Positions 22,331-33,649 of a DNA stretch of 64,000 bases are shown piece by piece (position 1 is the stretch's first letter; each line of letters opens with the position of its first letter). The notes under the pieces were generated by a model that saw nothing but the letters and a program-made list of their open reading frames with translations, was not told the DNA's origin and did no database searches. The translations under genes and the position numbers were made by a program. This DNA comes from Ichthyophis bannanicus (lineage: Eukaryota; Chordata; Amphibia; Gymnophiona; Ichthyophiidae), in the NCBI GenBank assembly GCA_033557465.1, contig CM066035.1:919780235-919844234 (forward strand), in the 5' to 3' direction.

Positions 22331-24330
22331 CCTCACCAGTGACTTGTATAGTGGCATTAGTACCTCTTCCTTTCTCCTGGTAATTCCTCTTTGTATTCAG
22401 CCCAACATCCTCCTGGCTTTTGCCACCGCCTTGTCGCACTGTTTTGCCACCTTGATATCTTCAGAAATAATCACACCAAGGTCTTTCTCCTGATCCGTGC
22501 ACACCAACCTCTCGCCCCCTATCGCATACATTTCCCTTGGATTTCTGCTACCCAAGTGCATGACACTGCACTTCTTCACATTATATCTTAATTGCCAAGC
22601 ATTAGACCATTCTTCCAGCTTTTGTAGATCTTTCCTCATGTTAACCACTCCCTCGGGGGAATCCACTCTGTTGCAAATTTTTCTGTCATCTGCAAAAAGG
22701 CAGACTTTTCCATTCAGTCCTTCAACAATATCACTCACAAATACATTGAACAGTGCGGGGCCCACGACCGAACCCTGGGGCACCCCGCTAGTCACCTTCT
22801 TTTCATCCGAGTGAGCTCCATTTACCATCACCTTCTGTCATCTGTCAGTCAACCAATTTCTGATCCAGTTTACCACCTTGGGAACCATCCCCAAACTACT
22901 GAGTTTATTGATAAGCCTCCTATGAGGAACAGTATCAAAGGCTTTGCTGAAATCCAGGTAGATGACATCCATCGCATGCCCCTGATCTAGTTCTCTGGTC
23001 ACCCAGTCAAAGAACAGATTGGTTTGGCAAGATCGTCCTTTGCAAGATCCAAGGCAACATAGTTTTACCAACCTGTTGGTTTTGAGAAAGTCCACTATTT
23101 GCTCTTTCAGGAGCACCTCCATTACCTTTCCCGCCACCGAGGTAAGGCTCACGGGCCTGTAGTTTGTCACTTCTTCCCTGTCACCACTTTTGTGAAGAGG
23201 TACCACATCAGCCATTCTCCAGTCCTGAGAAACTTCTCCTGTTTCCAAGGATCTGTTGAAAACATCCTTTAACGGTCCTGCAAGAACCTCTCTGAGCTCT
23301 TTCAGTATCCTGGGATGTATCCCATCCGGTCCCATGGCCTTGTCCACTTTCAGTTTTGCAAGTTGTTCTAACACATCATCTTCTGTGAATGGTGCGGTAT
23401 ATACTTCATTCCCATTTTTATATTTGGGAGTCACAGGTGGTCCTTCTCCAGGATTTTCTTTAGTAAAAACAGAGCAGAAGTATTAGTTTAGCAATTTCCT
23501 TTTTCAATGTCACTTTCCACAAGTCTGTTCCCAGCACTTTTGAGTCCTGCAATTCCACCTCTGATCTTCTTCCTTTCCCGAATATACCTGAAGAAAGTTT
23601 TGTCGCCACACTTCACATCTTTAGCCATCTTTTCCTCTGCCTTTGATCTTGCTTTCCTTATTTCTCTTTTTGTCTCTTTAAGTTTGATCCTGTATTCATT
23701 TCTGTGTTCCTCTGTTTGGAAGCTTTTGAATTTTGCGAAAGCTGTGTGTTTTGCCTTTCTTTGAGCAGCCACTTCTTTGGAAAACCAAATAGGTTTCCTT
23801 CTCCTCTTGTTTTTATTTACTTTTCTTACATATTTATCTGTTGCCCCTTTTATTGCCACCTTTAGTTTAGCCCATTGCAATTCCACTTCTCTTATCCCCT
23901 CCCACCCTGCCAACTCCTCCTTTAGATACTTGGCCATTTTACTGAAGTCAGTCTTTTTGAAGTTTAGGACTTTGAGCTTGCTATGATTGGACTGCACCTT
24001 TGGCTTTTATCTCAAACCACACCGTGTGATGATCGCTGCTGCTCACAGGGGCACCCACCCAGACATTCGACACGCTATCACTGTTGGTGAGCACTAAATC
24101 CAGCGTTGAGCTTTCCCTGGTTGGTTCCATCACCATTTGTCTAAGAAACACAACTTGGAAAGCATCCACAATTTTTTTGCTTCTTTCCAGATTTGCAGAA
24201 GGGGTACTCCAAACCACATCGAGTAGATTAAAGTCACCCAATATGATCACTTCCCCCTTTGTGGCTATCTTGGCAATATCTATAATCAGTTTATCTATCT
24301 CTTCAATTTGAGTCGGAGGTCTGTAGACTA
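22331..24330 (-). pseudogene. CR1-A1 reverse transcriptase and endonuclease C-terminus
   Basis: Four open pieces follow one another on the - strand. 24250-23981 has EVIILGDFNLLDVVWS-like text (here MIILGDFNLLDVVW), LDLVLTNSD and SSDHHTVWF, which is the end of the endonuclease with its catalytic SDH. 23997-23488 is the lysine-rich linker (KEVAAQRKAKHTAFAKFK). 23434-22838 begins the [41 protein letters not shown] and IYLDFSKAFDTVPH, with the first catalytic Asp. 22831-22397 has [20 protein letters not shown] and FADDRKI, the catalytic FADD. A stop between the last two pieces and frame breaks elsewhere disable it. Confidence 0.85.
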
Positions 24331-25752
24331 CAGCAGGACTGGAGAGAGGCTCATGTGGTGCCTTTACACAAAAGCGGAAGTAAGGATGTGGTTGAAAACT
24401 ACAGGCTGGTTAGTTTAACTTCGGTGGTGAGTAAATTATTGGAAACGCTGCTGAAAGAGAAAATAGTGAGGTTTCAGAAGTCCAGCAGATTACAGGATCC
24501 AAGGCAGCATGGATTCATCAGAGGCAGGTCTTATCAGACAAATCTGATTGATTTCTTTGGGTGACCAGGGAGTTGGACCGAGGGAGAGCCCTAGATGTGG
24601 TGTATTTAGATTTCAGTAAAGCCTTTGACACTTCCTCACAGGCGACTTATAAACAAACTGAGCACCCCAGGGATGGACCCTAAAGTTACTGCTTGGGTTA
24701 GAAATTGGTTGGGTGGGAGGCGACAAAGAGTACAGGTAAATGGAGCTCAATCTGAGGAGAAGGATGTTACCAGTGGTGTGCCCTAGGGATCTGTCCTTGG
24801 TCCGTTTCTTTTTAACATCTTTGTTCGTGATATAGCAGAAGGGCCGTCGGGTAAGGTTTGCCTTTTTGCGGATGATAGAAAATCTGCAATAGAGTAGACA
24901 CCCAGGAAGGTGGTGTAGATAACATGAGGAGGGATCTAGCTAAGCTTGAAGAATGGTCTAGAATTTGGCAACTGGGATTTAATGTTAAAAAATGTAAGGT
25001 CATGCATTTGGGCTGCAGCAGTCCAAGGGAGCAATATAGTATAGGGGGTGAAGTACTTTTGTCCACTAAAGAAGAGCGGGACCTAGGCGTGGTTTTGTCT
25101 GATGATCTTAAAGTAACTAATCAGGTAGAAAAGGCGACGGCAAAAGCTAGAAGAATGCTTGGGTGCATACGCAGAAGAATGGCTAACAGAAGAAAGGAGG
25201 TGACAGTGCCTCTGTATAAGTCTTTGGTACGACCTCATTTGGAGTATAGTGTGCAATTCTGGAGACCGCACCTACAAAAGGATGTGAAAAGGATGGAGTC
25301 TGTGCAGAGGGTGGCTACTAAAATGGATAGTGGTCTTCATTATAAAGCATATGAGGACAGACTTAGGGATCTTAACATGTACACCTTAGAGGAAAGGCGG
25401 GATAGAGGTGATATGATTGAGATGTTTAAATATTTCCGTGGCATAAATGTTCAGGGAGAGAGCCTCTTTCAATTGAAAGCAAGTTCTGCTATGAGGGGAC
25501 ATGGGATGAGGGTGAAGGGGGATAGTTTCAGGAGTGATATGCAGAAATATTTCTTTACAGAAAGAGTGGTGGATCCATGGAATAGTCTCCCAGTGGAGGT
25601 GGTAGAGATGAGGATAGTAACTGAATTCAAAAAAGCATGGGACAAACACAGAGGATCTCTAAAGGAAAAAAGGGGACTGTTGTAGTTGTTTTGGAAGGAC
25701 AGACTAGATAGGCCATGTGGTCATTTTCTGACATCATATTTCTATGTTTCTA
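24331..25752 (+). mobile_element. 5'-truncated CR1 (copy P1) inserted in CR1-A1
   Basis: It begins inside the RT (GGACTGGAGAGAGGCTCATG) and ends with the CR1 3' sequence TGACATCATATTTCTATG. The RT pieces contain NYRLVSLTSVVSKLLETLL, a degraded QHGF block, VYLDFSKAF and DVTSGVP-like text with stops. A 253-codon C-terminal frame (24924-25685) then has EEWSRIWQLGFNVKKCKVM, PLYKSLVRPHLEYSVQFW and YTLEERRDRGDMIEMFKYF. The orientation is opposite to its host. It is closely related to copy P2 at 28171-29512. Confidence 0.8.
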
Positions 25753-26186
25753 GTATGGATGACAGTGCCATCTCCTCTTTCCAACACAATCCAGAGCGCT
25801 TCTTCTTTTCCCCATGCCCCCTGCATTTCAGTAGCTTTATTATTGCTTTTGACATACAAGGCTACTCCTCCTCCTTTTCCATTTTCTCTGTCTCTTCTGA
25901 ATAGATTATAGCCAGCTATGGCTATATCCAATCATGTGATTCATTAAACCATGTTTCTGTAATTGCTACAATGTCCAAGTCCATTTCCACCATTAGGGCT
26001 TCCAGGTCCAGAATTTTGTTGGCTAAGCTTCGAGCATTTGTGCTCATTGCTTTCCAGCATTTAACTGGCTTGCATGCATTGATTTTGTTCTTCCCACTTC
26101 TTCCCACTTGCCTTTGATGTGTGGTTTAAAAGTGTGGCTATTTCTGATCTTCTGCTTTTGAAGGGAGTGACATCCTGAACATTTAT
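25753..26186 (-). pseudogene. CR1-A1 endonuclease N-terminus
   Basis: The - strand piece 26107-25922 reads CWKAMSTNARSLANKILDLE, then DLDIVAITETWFNESHDWI with the catalytic Glu of the ITETW motif. The next piece (25931-25753) has GYNLFRRDRENGKGGGVALY, the usual GGGVALYVK strand. It is separated from the rest of the endonuclease (24330 and below) by the inserted + strand CR1 at 24331-25752. Confidence 0.8.
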
Positions 26187-27660
26187 TAATTTTTTTATTT
26201 ATTTGAAAAACGTTTATATACTGCCACTTCCCAAGATCAGTGGTGGTTTACAGAGAACAAAGGTAATAAGTATATGGAACATTATGCAACATTGTGTCTA
26301 TATACAAAGAACAGTATAAACCAAAGTAATTATTTACAGCTTATAACAAAAACTTTTGAATATTTACAAACTGCGACATTTACAACCTGTGACATCAATC
26401 AGCTTTGGATAGTGTTAAATTGTAAGTGAGTAGTTAGGTAGTATTGACAGATTGAGCTTTAGGGGGTGGGAGGCCAGATCCGAGAATTGGTAGTAATGTT
26501 GGGTGAATAAGTATGTTTTCAGTTCCTTTCGGAACGTTTGGAGATCTTTTATCTCCCTTAATTGGTCAGGGAGGTTATTCCATTGTGTAGGTGCTACATA
26601 TGACAAAGCACTGTTGCTTGTTATTTGCTTTGTCTTTCTTATTTAATCTGGTACTTGAATGGTATTGAGGTTCCTCCTTCTCAATCTATTATCTGAAGGG
26701 CTATGAATCAGTATAGATAGATATGGAGCGATATTGTTAACTAACTTAAATGTAGTCAGTATGATTTTATATTGGATCCTGCTGGCAATGGGAAGCCAGT
26801 GTAAAGAGTATAAAATGGGAGAAATGTGGTCAGATAATTTAGCCCTGGAAATTATTTGTGTGGCAACATTCTGAGCCATTTGAAGTATATTTTGATTCTT
26901 CTTTGTTATGCCTTTGAGGATACCATTACAATAGTCAAGGTGGGGTGTTATTAGAATCTGAGTAATGGTTCTGAAATCATCTTTTTCTATAAGTGGTCTA
27001 AGCTGCTGGATAGTTCTAAGCTTGAAGAAGATTGTTCTGGCTATTTTCTTAATGTGAGAGGTGAAGCGAAGAGTCCTGTCAAGGGTGACTCCCAAATATT
27101 TTATCTCCTGCTTCACCGGGAGGGAGAAGTTTTGGAGCTTAATGTCTGGTGGAGGTGAGAAGTTAGGGTTTCTCGAAGTAAATAGTACTTCCGTTTTCTT
27201 AAAATTAATGTGCATATTCCTTGAGCGAAGCCATAGTTCAGCTTCAGAGAGGCAGGTTGATAGGTTATCATAGTTAGGGTCATTTGTGTTAATCGGGGTG
27301 TACAACATAATATCGTCTGCATAAATGTGGTAGTTTATATTATGTCTTTTGAAGATGGTGCATATCGGTTGCAGATATAGATTAAAGAAGAGGGCAGAAA
27401 GTGATGAGCCTTGTGGAATTCCCTTTTCTTGTGGAAATGGTGGTGATGCATCTTGATCAATTTGTACATATTGTGAACGGTCAGATATATATGATTTAAA
27501 CCATTTGAGAGCTACTTCTCTTATACCTAAATGGCTAAGTCTTGAGATTAGTATGTTATGGTTTACACTGTCAAATGCAGCAGAGATGTCAAGAAATACC
27601 AATATGAAGGCTTGTTTGATGTTGTCCATGCCTCTGACAAGGGAATCATGGTGAACATGA
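26187..27660 (-). mobile_element. 5'-truncated L2 LINE (copy D)
   Basis: The 3' tail lies at the left (TTTTTTTATTTATTTG, then TTATATACTGCC and GGTGGTTTACAG) and the RT to its right. The element is cut inside the RT N-terminal region at about 27660, so endonuclease and 5' end are absent. It separates the CR1-A1 endonuclease from CR1-A1 ORF1, and so inserted after that CR1. Confidence 0.8.
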
Positions 27661-27677
27661 CCTTCCCCATCCGTCAC
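26643..27677 (-). pseudogene. L2 RT, uninterrupted 344 codons but 5'-truncated
   Basis: The frame holds FILVFLDISAAFDSVNHNIL (first catalytic Asp), YVQIDQDASPPFPQEKGIPQ, GSSLSALFFNLYLQPIC and HIYADDIMLYTPI (catalytic YADD). Also present are KYLGVTLDRTLRFTSHIK, ITPHLDYCNGILKGITKK and HWLPIASRIQYKIILTTFKL. It ends at a stop after LNTIQVPD, and a second frame (26606-26415) continues the tail with APTQWNNLPDQLREIKDLQ. The RT is well kept from the first catalytic Asp onward but lacks its start and endonuclease, so it cannot act alone. It is a relatively recent L2. Confidence 0.8.
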
Positions 27678-30128
27678 CCTCTTTTTCTAGTTTAAATGTA
27701 TATCCACATACTGCCTGAATTTTTCACTTAGGATTCTTTTCCCTGTGACAGAGAGATGTAGTCCTTTAGCACAGTATAGTCTCTTGTTGGCCCATCTGTT
27801 TCCCTAGTCGCCTATAAATCTGAATCCTCCTTCTTTGCACCAGGTCTGGAGCCATATGTTAAAGCTGTTTGTGATGTAGCCTTTCTGCCCCCTTACCAAG
27901 AACAGGTAGAACTTCTGAGAATGCTACAGTGTTAACAATGGGCTTCAGTTTCTCTCCCAGAGTTTGGAAGTCCCTTTGAACTGTAATGGCACTGTTTCTA
28001 GCCAGGTCATTTGTACCAAGTAGATGACAACATCAATTTTGGAGTGCTCACTTTCAGCGCTATCAACAATTTAGTTTGTATTCCTGCTAGCTGAAGAGCC
28101 TGGGAGCATTTGACTAACTTCTCTCCTTTGAACTGTGCTCCCAAGTTGGTGCCTCTGATGATGGAATCAACAAGAGAGAGGAAGACAGGCATCTGTATTT
28201 GGAAAAACTTAGAGAAGCTAGCAAAGTAGTCAAGAAGGCAAAGATTCAAAAGGAGGAGGAAATAGCCAATGCAATAAAATGGGGGGATAAGACATTTTTC
28301 AGATATATTAGAAGAGGAAGGGCAAAAATGGTATTGTCAGACTCAAGGGTGCAGGGGGGGAATATGTAGAAGCTGATAAGGATAAAGCGGAATTGCTTAA
28401 CAAATATTTTTGTTCTGTGTTCACAGATGAAGAACCAGGAGCAGGACCTCAGAAAACACCCACAAATAAGAACAGAAGCGAGGGACATCTTGAACAATTT
28501 TCAGAAGACTGTGTTCGTGAGAAACTAGCTCAACTTAAAGTAGACAAAGCGATGGGACCGGATGGGATACACCCTAGAATACTGAGGGAACTTGGGGACG
28601 TTCTAGCAACTCCACTGACTGACCTTTTCAATGCCTCGTTGGAGTCAGGAGTGGTGCCAAAGGACTGGAGAGAGGCTCATGTGGTGCCTTTACACAAAAG
28701 CAGAAGTAAGGATGTGGTTGAAAACTACAGGCTGGTTAGTTTAACTTCGGTGGTGAGTAAATTATTGGAAACGCTGCTGAAAGAGAAAATAGTGAGGTTT
28801 CTGGAGTCCAGCGGATTACAGGATCCACTAAAGAAGAGCGGGACCTAGGCATGGTTGTGTCTGATGATCTTAAAGTAGCTAAACAGGTAGAAAAGGCGAC
28901 GGCAAAAGCTAGAAGGATGCTTGGGTGCATACGGAGAGGAATGGCTAGCAGAAAAAAGGAGGTGATAATGCCTCTGTATAAGTCTTTGGTGCGACCTCAT
29001 TTGGAGTATGGTGTGCAATTCTGGAGACCGCACCTTCAAAAGGATGTGAACAGGATGGAGTCGGTGCAGAGGGTGGCTACTAAAATGATCAGTGAGCTTC
29101 ATTATAAAGCATATGAGGACAGACTTAAGGATCTTAATATGTACACCTTAGAGGAAAGGCGGGATAGAGGTGATATGATTGAGATGTTTAAATACCTCCG
29201 TGGCATAAATGTTCAGGGAGAGAGCCTCTTTCAATTGAAAGCAAGTTCTGCTACGAGGGGACATGGGATGAGGGTGAAGGGAGATAGATTCAGGAGTGAT
29301 ATGCGGAAATATTTCTTTACATCAAGAGTAGTGGATCCATGGAATAGTCTCCCAGTGGAGGTGGTAGAGATGAGGACAGTAACTGAATTCAAAAAAGCAT
29401 GGGACCAACACACAGGATCTCTAAAGGTAAAAAGTGGACTGTTGTAGTTGTTGTTATGGAAGGACAGACTAGATAGGCCATGTGGTCTTTTTCTGTCATC
29501 ATGTTTCTAGTAATTTTCTGTTCCTTGAGTTTTTCTTCATATTTGGTGCTTTATCAGGAGATTGGGCATTGACTTTCTCATTTAAGGGCCCTTCAGTTTC
29601 TGTGGAATGGGCATCATTAACCGAAGCAGAGAAGGCATTATGCAGTGATATCTCATGATGTACAGGATGCTTCTGCCTTACAGGTCGCAATCTACCAGAG
29701 CCCACTGTGATCCATTTGTTCCTGGGATGTTTGATTCTTTGTGGGAGTGGTGGTGGACTTTGTTTGTTTTGTAGCCTAGAAGATATGCGTTTCATTGCAG
29801 CTACTTCTTCCCTTAATAGAGTCAATTCTTTATGCATGGTTGCTAACTTGAGGCATATAGGGCAAGCTCTTAGGTTCCAGATGATTCTTCTCAGAATGAA
29901 GACACCACAGTTATTGCACTGAATACAAGACATGCTTGGTCCTTGAAGGAGACGAAGAGAAGGTGGACATAACACCAAATTAAGAGGATAGATGTCAACG
30001 TATGTGACCGCTATATAGGCAATGCAGCCCTGGGGTGGGTGGGGTGAGGGGTAGGGTGGGCGGGAACCTAAGTGTCCTTGGCCAGTAGGCCTTACATGAA
30101 CTGAGGGCACACTTAGATATCTGATTTA
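27660..30128 (-). pseudogene. CR1-A1 ORF1 (zinc finger, coiled coil, SGNH esterase), split by CR1 P2
   Basis: The 5' half (30110-29513) has a Cys-rich motif (CIQCNNCGVF, then CPICLKL), then a heptad-like ELTLLREEVAAMKRI coiled coil and a basic linker. After the inserted CR1 (28171-29512) the frame resumes with DSIIRGTNLGAQFKGEKLV, the block I GDS motif (Gly read as Val here), and then GTNDLARNSAITVQRDFQTL in the region 28020-27940 (block III GTND). This is the PHD-like finger plus esterase arrangement known from CR1 ORF1 proteins, thought to help RNP formation or membrane handling. Stops are present. Confidence 0.7.
28171..29512 (+). mobile_element. CR1 copy P2 with RT-core deletion, inserted in CR1-A1 ORF1
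   Basis: It starts in the linker upstream of the RT. 28393-28821 encodes [20 protein letters not shown], a fingers-domain block and NYRLVSLTSVVSKLLETLL. At 28822-28828 the text jumps directly to the C-terminal KEERDLGMVVSDDLKVAKQV, and 28851-29447 then continues to the normal end with PLYKSLVRPHLEYGVQFW and LEERRDRGDMIEMFKYL. Compared with copy P1, about 560 bases carrying both catalytic Asp motifs are missing. The 3' end is GTCATCATGTTTCTAG. Confidence 0.8.
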
Positions 30129-30495
30129 GCGTAGTTACTCACCTGTAACAGGTGTTCTCCAGGGACAGCAGGAATCAGCTCTCACATATGGGTGACGTCG
30201 GCGCTGATGGAGCCCTCATGGGAAGCAATTTCCCAGCTTTCAATGAAAGCCTTTGGGATTGCATCACGCATGCGCGGTCCCCTTCCCGCCCAAGGGTGCC
30301 ATCTTGCTCAGTCAAATGACATAGCTAAAAAGACGGCAAAATGAATAAAAAACAATAATAGGACTGCAACTCCAGGGGAGGAGGGGAGGGTCATGAGGAC
30401 TGATTCCTGCTGTCCCTGGAGAACACCTGTTACAGGTGAGTAACTACGCTTTCTCCAGGAACAAGCAGGAAGTCAGTCCTCACATATGGGACTCC
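30129..30495. repeat. 3' inverted terminus and internal complementary region (30 kb DIRS)
   Basis: GTTACTCACCTGTAACAGGT at 30132 pairs with ACCTGTTACAGGTGAGTAAC at about 30426, so the terminus folds back on itself. From about 30436, TTTCTCCAGGAACAAGCAGG and the following 40 bases copy the missing 5' terminus. Such a junction of the two ends is diagnostic for DIRS-type circular replication. Confidence 0.75.
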
Positions 30496-30633
30496 CTAGC
30501 TATAGGCTACTGAGAACCCATAGCTGAAAAATGGCTCCCTCTAGAAGAGCCGCAGCAGCTGCAATAGGAATTCAGCCGAGAAAGCAACACCCCCTGGTAG
30601 CCTGACACCAAAGGGTCGGAGGGTTGGAGTTGC

Positions 30634-31807
30634 CTAAACCTCAAATAGGTTCCGGAGAACCGCCTGGCCGAAAGCACTGTCCCGTCGGGACTCTCTATCC
30701 AGGCAGTAATGGGCTGCAAAAGTCTGGCTTGAAGACCAAGTTGCAGCCCAGCAGATGTCTGCCAACGGAACAGAGCGGAAGTGAGCCACTGATGCGGCCT
30801 TAGCCCTGATGCGGTGGTCCATGATTCAACCCTGCAATGGGAGGTCGGCCGCCCTGTATGCCCAGGCAATACAGTCTGCCACCCAGTTGGACAGCGTACG
30901 CTTGGAAACAGGTAACCCCAGCTTACTGGGTTCATACGAGACCTAAGAGCTGAGTAGCCCTTCGATGTCCCTTTGTACACTCCAGGTAGAAGGACAACGC
31001 CCTCTTACAATCCAGGGTATGCAGGACTGCCTCTGCCCGGGAAAGAAGGTCGGAAGAACCACCTCCTGGTTGAGGTGGAAAGGGGAGACCACCTTTGGAA
31101 GGAACTTTGGGTGAGTGCAGAGGACCACCCTATTCCTATAAAACCTTGTGTATGGTTTATCAGATACGAGAGCTTGCAGCTCACTCACATGTCTGGCTGA
31201 TGTGAGTGCCACCAGGAAGAGCACCTTCCAGGAGAGGAAGCGCAGATGGCAAGAGGACATTGGCTCAAAAGGTGGACAAGTAAGCTGCTGCAAGACCACA
31301 TTCAAATCCCACTCAGTTGCCGGAGGACGAACTGGGAGTTTCAGCAGAAGCAGACCTCTGAGGAATCTGGACACCAGGGGGTGAGCCGAAAGAGGTTGCC
31401 CCTCCACGGGTGAGTGGTTTGCTGACAGCACTCAGGTGGACCCTGATAAAGTTAGACTTGAGACCTAAATCTGAGAGGTGAAGCAGGTACTGCAGCACAG
31501 GTACAAGGCAAGAGAAAGGGCTTTCATTGTGATGGTTGCACCACACCTCAAATCTACGCCACTTGAAAGCATAGAATTTCCTAGTGGACTGCCTCCTGGA
31601 GGCAAGTAACACTTCCTCTACATTCCGAGGTAGGAGGAGAGGAGCCAGCACTATCCTTTCAGCAACCATGCCATCAGGTTGAGAGCCCTGAGGTTGGGGT
31701 GCAAGAGAGAGCCCTGCTCCTGTGAAAGGAGGTCGGGCTGCGTCCCCAGTGGAAGTGGGGTTTCCACTGCCAGCTGGAGAAGTGGAAACCAAGGCTGTCT
31801 TGGCCAT
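30634..31807 (-). pseudogene. DIRS tyrosine recombinase (30 kb copy)
   Basis: It starts MAKTALVSTSPAGSGNPTST, continues through ASRRQSTRKFYAFKWRRFEV (SAM-like domain) and LSFLSWKVLFLVALTSARHV-like text (HLRFLSWKVLFLVALTSARH), ending with FAAHYCLDRESRRDSAFGQA. Frame changes near 31400 and 30930 divide it. The catalytic-box position has His where the best copy has Arg (31189-31191), a change that a CpG transition explains. HRIR (H-x-x-R) and the tyrosine in AHYC remain. Confidence 0.8.
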
Positions 31808-31849
31808 CTAGGGGCTACCAGGATGACCAAGGCCTTGTCCCGAAGGATT

Positions 31850-33600
31850 TTGAACAGAGTCTGGGCCACCAGAGGTGTGGGAGGAAACGCATACATGAGG
31901 CCCCCTGACTAGGAGATCAGGAAAGCATCTGCAGCCACCCTCAGGGGATGTGGCTGTCTGGAGCAAAATCTGGGCAGCTGGTAATTTTGTGGACTGGCAA
32001 ATAGGTGTATGGACGGATGTCCCCAGCAGTTGAAAATCCACTGGGTCACCACCAGATCCAGTTGCCATTCGTGAGGTTGGAGAATCCTGCTTAGTTTCTC
32101 TGCTAGGCAGTTCTCCTGACCAGGCAGGTCCACTGCTTTGAGAGACATACCGTGCTTGATGGCAAAGGAGCAGAAGTCCAGTGTCTCCTGACATAGGATA
32201 TGAGACCCCGTACCTCCCTGCTTGTTCACATAGAACATTGCCACCTGGTTGTCCGTCTGTATTAATACAGACTGATGTGTGAGGACATGACAAAAAGCTT
32301 GAAGAGCTAGGCAAATCACCCGCAGCTCTAAGAGGTTGATTTGGTTTGCAGACTCTTGAGGAGACCATACTCCTTGAGTTTATGATCCTTGGCAATGGGC
32401 TCCCCAGCCCAGCAAGGAGGCATCTGTCGTTAGCACTCTTGTGTGCGAGGGAATCTGAAAAGACACACCCATGAGCAGATTGGGTGGTTGACTCCACCAC
32501 TGCAATGACTTCACCAGTCGCCTGGATACTGTTATCCTGTCTCTGAGGCTGCCGGTGGCTTGTGTCCACTGATCCCTGAGGCACCACTAAGCTGTTCTCA
32601 TGTGGAGACAGGCATTTGGTGTCACATGCACCGTGGAGGCCATGTGGCCCAGGAGGCGTAAGAAGTGTCTTGCGGAGACCCGAGACCTGTGCCTGAACTG
32701 ATGTGTCAGTGCTAGCAGCCTCTGCCCTGTCCTCCGGCAGGTTAAGCCTTCGCCTGAAGGGTGTCCAATCTTGCTCCTATGAACTCTTAAGTTTTGAGTG
32801 GGGAGCAAAATAGACTTTGCGTGGTTTATGACAAAGCCTAAATGTTGCAACAGGTTGATAGTGCGAGAAGTGGCCTGTTGGGCCTCCCTAGGCGAATGGC
32901 CCCTGATGAGCCAGTCGTCCAGGTAAGGGAAGACAAAAATTCCGAGACTTCTGAGGAAGGCCGCCACTACAGCCAGGCATTTTGTAAAAACTCTGGGAGC
33001 AGAGGCTAGACCAAAGGGTAGAGCCCTGTATTGGAAATGTTTTCCTCCCACTACAAATCTCAAATATTGTCTGTGGTTTGGATGTATGAGGATGTGTGTG
33101 TAGGCATCCTTCAGGTCTAAGGAGCATAGCCAATCTCCCTGGTGGAGGTAAGGCAGCGACATTTCAAGGGAAAGCATCTTGAACTTCTCCCTCACCAGGA
33201 ACTTGTTTAAGTTTCTTAGGTCGAGGATGGGTCTGAGGCCTCCTGTTCTCTTTGGTATGAGAAAATACCTGGAGTAGAAGCCCTTGCCCTGCAAGTGGTG
33301 GGGCACCGGTTCCACCGCCTGATCCTCTAGAAGACCTGCCAGCTCCTGCAAGAGGAGGTCCCTGTGAAGAGGGGGTCTGAGAGGCTCCCCTGGAAAGAAG
33401 GGGGTGGTAACTGGCTGAAGTGAAGCATATAGCCCCTCTGGACTATTTGCAGGACCAAGATATCCAAGGTGATGGCTGGCCACCTGTGAGCATACAGGGT
33501 TAGCCTGCCCCCTGTGCATGACCTTACCACTGGCGGAAGAGAGACTGCATTGGGAGTCAAAAACCCCCACCCGGCTGGGTAGGAGCTGGGGCCTGGGGGC
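31850..33600 (-). pseudogene. DIRS RT and RNase H (30 kb copy)
   Basis: The RT part is open from gag into RT for 446 codons (33927-32587). It includes DQAVEPVPHHLQGKGFYSRY, IPKRTGGLRPILDLRNLNKF, CSLDLKDAYTHILIHPNHRQ, ALPFGLASAPRVFTKCLAVV and FPYLDDWLIRGHS (catalytic YLDD). A frame break follows. RNase H resumes in part at 32319-31909 with LIQTDNQVAMFYVNKQGGTG, and the region after it contains SIHLFASPQNYQLPRFCSRQ and VILVAPRWPRQ. The RT is well kept; the RNase H Glu/Asp region is split between frames. Confidence 0.8.
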
Positions 33601-33649
33601 CTTCTGCTTACGTGGGCCATGCCCCTGTCCCTTGGCCTGCTGCCCATGT

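Larger units (their letters stand above)
15455..30128 (-). mobile_element. CR1 LINE (copy A1), near full length but split by nested insertions
   Basis: Pieces of one - strand CR1 lie in order: 3' end and RT C-terminus (15455-16048, 17657-17708), RT and endonuclease (22331-24330), endonuclease N-terminus (25753-26186), ORF1 esterase (27660-28170) and ORF1 N-terminus (29513-30128). Sequence continuity holds across each break. For example, the RT text around GATATGGTCTCCAAAACTG is cut at 16049 and resumes at 17657, and CCTCACCAGTGACTT is duplicated at 17694 and 22331. The intruders are a Harbinger-like element, a Penelope-like hairpin with a DIRS and a hAT inside it, two + strand CR1s and an L2. 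The element is dead. Confidence 0.8.
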
